The notes beneath the pieces were generated by a model, which was not told where the DNA came from, searched no databases, and worked only from the letters and a program-made list of their open reading frames with translations. A program made the position numbers and the translations under genes. From assembly GCF_024205705.1 (NCBI RefSeq), contig NZ_CP073115.1, positions 1,302,001-1,366,000 on the forward strand: a stretch of 64,000 bases of DNA, in the 5' to 3' direction. Positions 53,945 through 61,432 of this stretch are shown piece after piece; the stretch's first letter is position 1, and the number at the start of each line of letters is the position of its first letter. Source of the DNA: Neisseria subflava (GTDB lineage Bacteria; Pseudomonadota; Gammaproteobacteria; Burkholderiales; Neisseriaceae).

Positions 53945-55420
53945 ATGATCAGCAAACAAGAATACCAAGCCCAAGCCGCACAAGGTTACAACCGCATTCC
54001 ACTCGTTCAAGAGCTGCTTGCCGACTTGGACACACCGCTCTCAATCTACCTCAAACTTGCAAACAAGCCTTTCACCTACCTGCTCGAATCCGTTGTCGGT
54101 GGCGAACGCTTCGGCCGCTATTCCTTTATCGGCCTGCCTTGCAGCCACTATCTGAAAACCAGCGGCAAACATGTCGATGTGTATCAAAACGGCGAAATCG
54201 TCGAACAACACGACGGCAATCCCCTACCCTTTATCGAAGCCTTTCACAACCGCTTCAAAACGCCCGAAATCCCAAGCCTGCCGCGCTTTACAGGTGGCCT
54301 GGTCGGCTACTTCGGTTATGAAACCATCTACAATTTCGAACATTTTGCCCACCGCCTGAAACATACGGCCAAAGCCGATCCGCTCGGTACGCCCGACATC
54401 CTCCTGATGCTCTCGCAAGAGCTTGCCGTAGTGGATAACCTAAGCGGCAAAATCTACCTGATTGTTTATGCCGATCCGTCTCAAGCCAACGGCTACGAAC
54501 GCGCACGCGAACGTCTTGAAGACATCCGTACCCAGCTACGCCAAAGTTGCGCCATCCCGCTCTCGCTCGGTAGCAAACAAACCCAAGCAGTCAGCGAATT
54601 TGGAGAAGAACCTTTTCAAGCCTGCGTCAATAAAATCAAAGACTACATCTTTGCAGGCGACTGCATGCAGGTTGTCCCCAGCCAACGCATGAGCATGGAA
54701 TTTACCGACAATCCGCTTGCCCTCTACCGCGCCCTGCGTACGCTAAACCCATCGCCGTATATGTTCTACTACAATTTCGGCGATTTCCATATTGTCGGCT
54801 CTTCGCCCGAAATCCTCGTCCGCCGCGAACGCGACGACGTCATCGTCCGTCCTATCGCCGGTACACGCCTGCGCGGCAAAACACCAGCCGAAGACCTTGC
54901 CAACGAGCAAGACCTGCTGAGCGATGCCAAAGAGATTGCCGAACACGTCATGTTGATTGACTTAGGACGAAACGACGTCGGCCGCATCAGTAAAACCGGC
55001 GAAGTCAAAGTCACCGACAAAATGGTGATTGAAAAATACTCCCATGTGATGCACATCGTCTCCAACGTCGAAGGTCGTCTGAAAGACGGTATGACCAACA
55101 TGGACATCCTCGCCGCCACCTTCCCGGCAGGCACACTTTCCGGTGCCCCAAAAGTCCGCGCCATGGAAATCATTGAAGAAGTCGAACCAAGCAAACGCGG
55201 CATCTACGGCGGCGCAGTCGGCGTATGGAGTTTCAACAACGACATGGACTTGGCCATTGCCATCCGCACTGCCGTGATTAAAAATAATACCCTCTTCGTC
55301 CAAAGTGGCGCAGGCGTAGTTGCCGACTCCGACCCAACCTCCGAATGGCAAGAAACCCAAAACAAAGCCCGCGCAGTAATCCGCGCAGCGCAAATGGTTC
55401 AAGAAGGGTTGGATAAATAA
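53945..55420 (+). CDS. trpE: Anthranilate synthase component I
   Basis: TrpE converts chorismate to anthranilate with the glutamine amidotransferase TrpG. At 491 residues it has an N-terminal regulatory part with the Trp-site LLES, and the chorismate-binding domain with RPIAGTRLRGKT, LIDLGRNDVGR, FPAGTLSGAPK and GGAVGVWSF. No trpG is adjacent. A DUS lies 10 bp before the start codon and no trp attenuator is apparent. Confidence 0.96.
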   Translation: MISKQEYQAQAAQGYNRIPLVQELLADLDTPLSIYLKLANKPFTYLLESVVGGERFGRYSFIGLPCSHYLKTSGKHVDVYQNGEIVEQHDGNPLPFIEAFHNRFKTPEIPSLPRFTGGLVGYFGYETIYNFEHFAHRLKHTAKADPLGTPDILLMLSQELAVVDNLSGKIYLIVYADPSQANGYERARERLEDIRTQLRQSCAIPLSLGSKQTQAVSEFGEEPFQACVNKIKDYIFAGDCMQVVPSQRMSMEFTDNPLALYRALRTLNPSPYMFYYNFGDFHIVGSSPEILVRRERDDVIVRPIAGTRLRGKTPAEDLANEQDLLSDAKEIAEHVMLIDLGRNDVGRISKTGEVKVTDKMVIEKYSHVMHIVSNVEGRLKDGMTNMDILAATFPAGTLSGAPKVRAMEIIEEVEPSKRGIYGGAVGVWSFNNDMDLAIAIRTAVIKNNTLFVQSGAGVVADSDPTSEWQETQNKARAVIRAAQMVQEGLDK

Positions 55421-55463
55421 ATTTCAGACGGCCTATGCTCTGAAATGACTAAACAACAAGATT

Positions 55464-56033
55464 ATGATACTAAACGAAAAACAACTAAAATCCATCAGCA
55501 AATACCTCAGCTTTATCTTACGCCATCATCCCGAGCAAATCGGCATTACTTTGGATAAAGACGGCTGGGTGGATATTGATACCCTACTGACGCAGGTAAA
55601 CCATCCCGAGCGTGGCTTTACGGGCAATCCGCTGACCTATGAAGTATTGTTGGAAGTGGTCGAAAACAACGATAAAAAACGGTTTACCCTTTCTGAAGAC
55701 GGCAAACGCATCCGCGCGGCGCAAGGTCATTCGACGGCACAAGTTCAGGTCGAACACAAAGTGGCAACGCCTCCTCAGATTTTGTATCACGGTACGGCTG
55801 AGCGCTCCGTTCCGTCTATATTGGAACAAGGCCTGCATTCTGCCTCGCGCCATTTTGTCCATCTGTCTGCTGATGCTGCAACAGCCGTCAACGTCGGCTC
55901 CCGACACGGCAAGCCGGTTGTATTGACCATCGACACTGTCGCCATGCTTGCGGCAGGACATCAATTTTATCTGGCGGACAACGGCGTATGGTTAACTGAA
56001 AACGTTCCGCCGCAATTTATCGGCAAGCTTTAA
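55464..56033 (+). CDS. kptA: RNA 2'-phosphotransferase Tpt1/KptA
   Basis: A 189-residue member of the Tpt1/KptA family, which removes an internal RNA 2'-phosphate using NAD+. SKYLSFILRHHPEQIGI begins it, with DGWVDID, YHGT, HFVHLSADAATA and VWLTENVPP. In yeast it finishes tRNA splicing. Bacteria lack that pathway, so the physiological substrate is unclear. It stands between trpE and purK with its own DUS pair after it. Confidence 0.93.
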   Translation: MILNEKQLKSISKYLSFILRHHPEQIGITLDKDGWVDIDTLLTQVNHPERGFTGNPLTYEVLLEVVENNDKKRFTLSEDGKRIRAAQGHSTAQVQVEHKVATPPQILYHGTAERSVPSILEQGLHSASRHFVHLSADAATAVNVGSRHGKPVVLTIDTVAMLAAGHQFYLADNGVWLTENVPPQFIGKL

Positions 56034-56038
56034 AACAT

Positions 56039-56077
56039 CAGGCCGTCTGAAGCCGTAAAACCATGTTCAGACGGCCT
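56039..56077 (+). terminator. DUS-pair terminator of kptA
   Basis: Inverted DUS with a 15-nt loop, just after the stop. Confidence 0.75.
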
Positions 56078-56145
56078 GCAAACACCCTACCCAATTTCTT
56101 CATAAAGCGATTATCCATGAACACATCCCCATCCTCCCTCCTGCT

Positions 56146-57252
56146 ATGCTCGGCATTCTTGGCGGCGGACAATTAGGCAAAATGTTTACTGTTGCTGCCA
56201 AAACCATGGGCTACAAAGTAACTGTACTCGATCCCGACCCGAATGCGCCGGCGGCGGAATTTGCCGACTGCCATTTGTGCGCGCCGTTTGACGATGAAGC
56301 AGCTTTGGAAGAATTGGCAAAATGCGCGGCGGTTACGACCGAGTTTGAAAACGTCAATGCTGGCGCGATGCGTTTTCTCGCCAAATACACCAATGTTTCC
56401 CCCAGTGGCGACTGTGTTGCCATCGCGCAAAACCGCATTCAGGAAAAGGCATGGATACGCAAAGCAGGCCTGCAAACCGCGCCGTATCAAGCAGTTTGCA
56501 AAGCCGAAGACATTACTGAAGAAAGCGTACAATTTCTGCCCGGCATCCTGAAAACCGCTACTTTGGGCTATGACGGCAAAGGCCAAATCCGCGTAAAAAC
56601 ATTGGATGAACTCAAAGCCGCGTTTGCCGAACATGGCGGCGTGGATTGCGTTTTAGAGAAAATGGTGGACTTGCGCGGCGAAATTTCCGTTATTGTATGC
56701 CGTCTGAACAATGACAACGTGCAAACTTTCGACCCTGCCGAAAATATTCACGAAAACGGCATCCTCGCCTACTCCATCGTCCCTGCGCGACTGAGTGCCG
56801 ACGTGCAGCAACAGGCGCGACAAATGGCGCAGCGTTTGGCCGATGAATTAAACTACGTCGGCGTATTGGCAGTAGAAATGTTTGTTGTCGGCGACACGCA
56901 TGAATTGGTCGTCAACGAAATCGCGCCGCGTCCGCACAATTCCGGCCACCACACTATCGACGCCTGCGCGGCAGACCAATTCCAGCAACAGGTCCGCCTG
57001 ATGTGCAACCTGCCTCCGGCTGACACCAAATTGCTGGCTTCTTGCTGTATGGCGAATATTTTGGGTGACGTTTGGAAGGAAGACGGCGGCGAACCCAAAT
57101 GGTTGCCGCTGCAAAGCAACCCGAATGCACATCTGCATCTTTACGGTAAAAAAGCCGCGCGCCAAGGCCGAAAAATGGGCCACTTTACCGTCTTGGCCAA
57201 TGATGCGGACAATGCGTTCCAAACCGCACAAACCTTACATCAAAGCCTGTAA
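56146..57252 (+). CDS. purK: N5-carboxyaminoimidazole ribonucleotide synthase
   Basis: PurK carboxylates AIR with ATP and bicarbonate in purine synthesis. The ATP-grasp protein begins MLGILGGGQLGKM and shows TATLGYDGKGQ, NEIAPRPHNSGHHT and a typical C-terminus (368 residues as read). No SD precedes 56146. Upstream, an ATG at 56117 is exactly one base out of frame. If AA at 56120-56121 were AAA, the protein would start MKHIPILPPAMLGIL and be 378 residues. I suspect a missing base but cannot prove it. purE is not adjacent. Confidence 0.93.
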   Translation: MLGILGGGQLGKMFTVAAKTMGYKVTVLDPDPNAPAAEFADCHLCAPFDDEAALEELAKCAAVTTEFENVNAGAMRFLAKYTNVSPSGDCVAIAQNRIQEKAWIRKAGLQTAPYQAVCKAEDITEESVQFLPGILKTATLGYDGKGQIRVKTLDELKAAFAEHGGVDCVLEKMVDLRGEISVIVCRLNNDNVQTFDPAENIHENGILAYSIVPARLSADVQQQARQMAQRLADELNYVGVLAVEMFVVGDTHELVVNEIAPRPHNSGHHTIDACAADQFQQQVRLMCNLPPADTKLLASCCMANILGDVWKEDGGEPKWLPLQSNPNAHLHLYGKKAARQGRKMGHFTVLANDADNAFQTAQTLHQSL

Positions 57253-57265
57253 CCTTACCCACTTT

Positions 57266-57302
57266 TTTCAGACGGCCTTTGATCGCTAAAGGCCGTCTGA
57301 AA
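57266..57302 (+). terminator. Outward-facing DUS pair after purK
   Basis: TTCAGACGGCCTTT, 8 nt, then AAAGGCCGTCTGAA. The inner AAAGG/CCTTT extension gives a stable stem. Confidence 0.72.
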
Positions 57303-57324
57303 TCAATTTTTCCGACCATCCGCC

Positions 57325-57807
57325 ATGAGCCTTCTGACCATCCTCCGTCCGGCAACCGAAAAAGACTGCCAAGACATACACAACGCCCATCTGCATGCCG
57401 TTCAATACGCCTGCATCCGCAGTTACGATGAAACCATTATGCACGCATGGGAAAGTCTGCTCGATATCAACAGCTATTTGGAAACCATCTCCGATAAAAA
57501 CAAAGCTTTGTGGGTGGTCGAATACAAAGGGCTGATTCAAGGCTTCTTCCAAGTCGATTTCAAAGAAGCGCAACTGGACGCCTTATACGTCCATCCGCTC
57601 TTCCACAATCTCGGCTTGGGTACGGCCCTGCTCAGCCGCGCCGAAGAAATGGCACGAAATGCAGGTCTCAGCTTTCTCAAACTGTATGCCTCTCTCAATT
57701 CCGTACCTTTCTATCGGCTCAACCATTATGAATCGCTCGGCACTGCCGTGTTGCAGCTGAACAAAATCGTCCGCGTCGAATGCGAATTGATGCGCAAATA
57801 CCTGTAA
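57325..57807 (+). CDS. GNAT family N-acetyltransferase
   Basis: A 160-residue acetyl-CoA-dependent acyltransferase. LRPATEKDC begins the fold. LDALYVHPLFHNLGLGTALLSRAEE is the acetyl-CoA pyrophosphate loop, with NSVPFYRLNHYESLG following. Substrate unknown. It lies 37 bp ahead of mutL, probably in one transcript. Confidence 0.88.
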   Translation: MSLLTILRPATEKDCQDIHNAHLHAVQYACIRSYDETIMHAWESLLDINSYLETISDKNKALWVVEYKGLIQGFFQVDFKEAQLDALYVHPLFHNLGLGTALLSRAEEMARNAGLSFLKLYASLNSVPFYRLNHYESLGTAVLQLNKIVRVECELMRKYL

Positions 57808-57844
57808 TTTTCCCCTTCCGCTGTTGCTTTTTTGAAAGAAACCG

Positions 57845-59821
57845 ATGTCCCGAATTGCCGCCCTGCCCGACCATCTTGTCAACCAAATTGCCGCCGGCGA
57901 AGTGGTCGAACGCCCTGCCAACGCCTTAAAAGAAATCGTTGAAAACAGTATCGATGCAGGTGCAACGGCGATTGATGTCGAGCTGGCCGGCGGCGGCATC
58001 CGCCTGATTCGCGTCAGCGACAACGGCAGCGGTATCCATCCGGACGACATCGAGCTCGCACTCCACCGCCACGCCACCAGCAAAATCAAAACCTTAAACG
58101 ATTTGGAACACGTTGCCAGCATGGGCTTTCGAGGTGAAGGCTTGGCCAGTATCGCCTCCGTCAGCCGCCTGACCCTGACCAGCCGTCAAGAAGACAGTTC
58201 GCACGCAACCCAAGTCAAAGCCGAAGACGGCAAACTCAGCAGCCCTACGGCAGCCGCCCACCCCGTCGGCACCACCATCGAAGCCGCCGAACTCTTCTTC
58301 AATACCCCCGCGCGGCGCAAGTTCCTCAAATCTGAAAACACCGAATACGCCCACTGCGCCACTATGCTCGAACGCCTCGCGCTGGCGCATCCGCATATCG
58401 CCTTCTCGCTCAAACGCGACGGCAAACAAGTGTTCAAGCTTCCTGCACAAAGCCTGCATGAACGGATTGCCGCCATTGTCGGCGATGATTTTCAGACGGC
58501 TTCATTGGAAATTGACAGCGGCAATGGCGCGCTGCGGCTCTATGGCGCGATTACCAAGCCGACTTTTGCCAAAGGCAAAACCGACAAACAATACTGCTTC
58601 GTCAACCATCGCTTCGTGCGCGACAAAGTCATGCTCCATGCTGTCAAACAGGCATACCGCGACGTATTGCACAACGCGCTGACGCCTGCTTTCGTCCTCT
58701 TTCTCGACCTTCCGCCCGAAGCCGTGGATGTCAACGTCCACCCGACCAAAACCGAAATCCGCTTCCGCGACAGCCAGCAAGTACACCAACTCGTGTTCCA
58801 CACGCTCAACAAAGCCCTTGCCGACACACGCGCCGACTTGACCGAAAGCGTCAGCAACGCAGGCGAAGTGTTGCATGACATTACCGGCATTACACCTGCA
58901 CCAATGCCGTCTGAAAACAACAGCGAAAATCTGTTTGATAACGCATCCAACTACCCGACAGGCAACAAACCCGATACACGCAATGCCTTTGTTTCGTCAG
59001 GCAAAACCGCGCCCATGCCTTACCAAGCCGCGCGCGCGCCGCAACAACGCAGCCTGTCCCTGCGCGAAAGCCGCGCAGCCATGAATACTTACGTCGAACT
59101 CTACAGAAAAACCGACGACATCGACCTTGAGTTAAGCCAATTCGAGCAAGCACGTTTCGGCAATATGCCGTCTGAAACGCCTACTCCCCAAACAGATACG
59201 CCGCTTTCAGACAACCTTCCCTCCCAATCCGAACTGCCGCCACTCGGTTTTGCCATTGCCCAATTACTTGGCATCTACATACTTGCCCAAGCAGAAGACA
59301 GCCTGTTGCTCATCGATATGCACGCTGCCGCCGAACGCGTCAACTACGAGAAAATGAAACGCCAACGTCAGGCAAACGGCAATCTGCAAAGCCAACGCCT
59401 GCTTATTCCCGTAACCTTTGCCGCGTCCCACGAAGAATGCGCCGCCCTTGCCGATCATGCCGAAACGCTGGCAGGCTTCGGGCTGGAATTGTCCGACATG
59501 GGCGGCAATACCCTTGCCGTCCGTGCAGTTCCCGCCATGCTCGGCAAAGCCGACGTCGTTTCACTGGCCAAAGATGTATTGGGCGAACTCGCCCAAGTCG
59601 GCAGCAGCCAAACCATCGAAGAACACGAAAACCACATCCTCGCCACCATGTCCTGCCACGGCTCAGTCCGCGCTGGCCGCCAGCTTACCCTGCCGGAAAT
59701 GAATGCACTCCTTCGCGATATGGAAAATACGCCGCGCAGCAACCAGTGCAATCACGGCCGTCCGACTTGGGTCAAACTGACTTTAAAAGAATTGGATGCG
59801 TTGTTTTTACGCGGACAGTAA
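57845..59821 (+). CDS. mutL: DNA mismatch repair protein MutL (endonuclease type)
   Basis: MutL couples MutS mismatch recognition to strand removal. The 658-residue protein has GHKL ATPase motifs EIVENSIDAGA, DNGSGI and GFRGEGLASI, a long linker, and a C-terminal dimerisation domain with DMHAAAERVNYE, the DxHAx2Ex4E metal site that makes Neisseria MutL a nicking enzyme without MutH. Several MPSE/LPSE-type linker stretches are DUS-encoded (near 58906 and 59166). Confidence 0.96.
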   Translation: MSRIAALPDHLVNQIAAGEVVERPANALKEIVENSIDAGATAIDVELAGGGIRLIRVSDNGSGIHPDDIELALHRHATSKIKTLNDLEHVASMGFRGEGLASIASVSRLTLTSRQEDSSHATQVKAEDGKLSSPTAAAHPVGTTIEAAELFFNTPARRKFLKSENTEYAHCATMLERLALAHPHIAFSLKRDGKQVFKLPAQSLHERIAAIVGDDFQTASLEIDSGNGALRLYGAITKPTFAKGKTDKQYCFVNHRFVRDKVMLHAVKQAYRDVLHNALTPAFVLFLDLPPEAVDVNVHPTKTEIRFRDSQQVHQLVFHTLNKALADTRADLTESVSNAGEVLHDITGITPAPMPSENNSENLFDNASNYPTGNKPDTRNAFVSSGKTAPMPYQAARAPQQRSLSLRESRAAMNTYVELYRKTDDIDLELSQFEQARFGNMPSETPTPQTDTPLSDNLPSQSELPPLGFAIAQLLGIYILAQAEDSLLLIDMHAAAERVNYEKMKRQRQANGNLQSQRLLIPVTFAASHEECAALADHAETLAGFGLELSDMGGNTLAVRAVPAMLGKADVVSLAKDVLGELAQVGSSQTIEEHENHILATMSCHGSVRAGRQLTLPEMNALLRDMENTPRSNQCNHGRPTWVKLTLKELDALFLRGQ

Positions 59822-59828
59822 CGCTAAT

Positions 59829-59862
59829 AAAAAGGCCGTCTGAAAATGCTTTCAAACGGCCT
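59829..59862 (+). terminator. Terminator of mutL from a degenerate DUS pair
   Basis: AAAGGCCGTCTGAA pairs with TTCAAACGGCC (one base changed from the DUS). Confidence 0.7.
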
Positions 59863-59953
59863 GAGACCTTTGCAAAATTCCTTTCTTTCCGACAGCCGAA
59901 ACCCCAACACAGGATTTCGGCTGTTGAAAAAAGGGCTATTTTGCAAAGGTCTC
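59863..59953. mobile_element. 91-bp mini insertion sequence (IS1106/IS5-like ends)
   Basis: The element starts GAGACCTTTGCAAAAT and ends with the exact 16-bp inverted complement, with CT/AG flanks extending the palindrome. I recognise these ends from neisserial IS1106-type (IS5 family) elements. It holds no transposase. Inside is a second inverted repeat, CAGCCGAAA/TTTCGGCTG. It is either an internally deleted IS or a MITE moved in trans. Confidence 0.78.
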
Positions 59954-59960
59954 AGTCTGT

Positions 59961-60293
59961 TTAAATTTCGCCATTTGTTGAAATGGCTGTTCCTAACTGG
60001 GTAGAAAAGGTCTTCAGGTTTAGAATCGAAAAGAGAAGGGGGGCTACTATATAGGCTGCTGCTATAATCTCATTTTTCTTATCTGAAAACTGATGGCTAT
60101 AAAACACATCAAATCCTGTATGATTCCAATGCCCTAGGTATTGATCTTCGCCATTATCGTTAAGAAAATCAAATGTATCTCGGATATAGAGATAAACACT
60201 TTCTATAATCAATTTATTTCCAGGCATGCGGTATTTTCCGATGGCAGCAGCTAATGTGCAGCCAGCAACCGTACCGAAAAATTCGTCTTTCAA
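59961..60293 (-). pseudogene. 5'-truncated DUF6402-like remnant
   Basis: The 110 codons read from a TTG, with an in-frame stop three codons upstream. FFGTVAGCTLAAAIGKY and LIIESVYLYIRDTFDF resemble the C-terminal part of DUF6402 proteins, which I associate with T6SS cargo loci in Neisseria (memory-level match). Full-length members are much longer, so the front is missing. It lies between the mini-IS and the candidate immunity gene. A short functional protein is possible but less likely. Confidence 0.5.
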
Positions 60294-60316
60294 TACACTT
60301 TACAAATATTGAATAT

Positions 60317-60670
60317 CTACGGTTTAATACAAAGTCCATCATATTGTTTAACATCGGAAATTTTCTGATTTTCATCCAGGTAAATTTCCATGGTACAAAA
60401 GGTTATATCTTCTTTTAAAAAGATAGTTGTTTCATGTTTTGATATTAAAATAATACCATCTGGCTCAGATGACCAATCGAATGGAAAATAAAAAGTTACA
60501 TTATTAGTAAAAAAAGGACGCAAGTATTCCTTACTACCATCACTCCTAATTAAGGTGATACTAGTGCGCTTACCTTCATTATAGTAAAAATATGTTACCT
60601 TAGGGTGGAGATTTTTATAAAAATAACATAATAAAAAGATACATAAAACCATTAAAATTTTTTTATTCAT
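60317..60670 (-). CDS. Membrane-anchored small protein, candidate immunity protein
   Basis: A 117-residue protein with an N-terminal hydrophobic helix (about 4-17) that looks like an uncleaved anchor or signal peptide (no lipobox), then a beta-rich domain with two cysteines (FCTMEIY and GLCIKP). It lies 3 bp after the toxin-44-like effector gene. A small adjacent gene with export signal fits an immunity protein that guards the periplasm (inference from position and topology). AT-rich. Confidence 0.6.
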   Translation of the reverse strand: MNKKILMVLCIFLLCYFYKNLHPKVTYFYYNEGKRTSITLIRSDGSKEYLRPFFTNNVTFYFPFDWSSEPDGIILISKHETTIFLKEDITFCTMEIYLDENQKISDVKQYDGLCIKP

Positions 60671-60673
60671 AAT

Positions 60674-61432
60674 CTATAACTTATTTTTACTTTCTAAACA
60701 AGTATGCCTTTTTCTTGCATCTGGCAATTTATTATCAGGAAGTTTATTCAGCTCATCCAATACATCATTTGCAGTTAGTTTATCAGCAAATTTACCAAAT
60801 TTCTTATACAAAGAAAAGCCTATATTAATTGCAGTAACATCATCAATCGGATCTTCGGCATCCCCTCCTGAACTATCTATTATCTGTGCCAAATTTGCTC
60901 CATTTAATAGCGTTTCCTTTTCAAAACCAACACTTAAACCAACATACCCATAATGTATATTTGACCAAATATCATATCTGTAATCATAATTTTTATATTT
61001 ATGCCAATGCTTTTTGAATGTCCGATTTCGTTTAAGTTTATGAGAATAAGCCGGACGCACAACTGCATAACCCTTAAATGTTTCAATGATATATTCTTTA
61101 TGATCCCACGGTCTCCCCTTAAAAACACGCTCAGTCCATAATGCTTTTGCTTTTAGTAAATTGGGTGGATCAGGGCGTGTCAATAACCTCTGTACAAGAG
61201 ACGAATTTTTCCACTTGTTATACCTCTCCGTATACTCCTCTTCAGAAGCGTAATATCTAATACCCTCCGCTATTTTACTCCGAGTGTTCTTTTTGATTTC
61301 TCTGACTATATACTCCGCCACCTTTACCGCACCATCGATTTTATGTTCGCAAGGAGTCGTAATTTTCTGCTTGACCAAAAAATTATCCCCTTTGACAAAT
61401 TTTCCTTTTGTCGTCTTCAATTTATTTTCCAT
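60674..61432 (-). CDS. Polymorphic toxin type 44-like T6SS effector
   Basis: A 252-residue protein. The segments AEYIVREIKKN (about 39-49), WDHK (about 109), YDIWSNIHYGYVG (about 153-165) and the acidic DPIDDVTAINIG (about 195-206) match what I know of the bacterial toxin 44 (Ntox44) domain. That domain is predicted, not proven, to be an enzymatic toxin. There is no signal peptide and no PAAR or Rhs module. Its start (MENKLK) overlaps the vgrG stop by 11 bp, with GAGG nine bases upstream. This indicates VgrG-dependent T6SS delivery. Confidence 0.75.
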   Translation of the reverse strand: MENKLKTTKGKFVKGDNFLVKQKITTPCEHKIDGAVKVAEYIVREIKKNTRSKIAEGIRYYASEEEYTERYNKWKNSSLVQRLLTRPDPPNLLKAKALWTERVFKGRPWDHKEYIIETFKGYAVVRPAYSHKLKRNRTFKKHWHKYKNYDYRYDIWSNIHYGYVGLSVGFEKETLLNGANLAQIIDSSGGDAEDPIDDVTAINIGFSLYKKFGKFADKLTANDVLDELNKLPDNKLPDARKRHTCLESKNKL

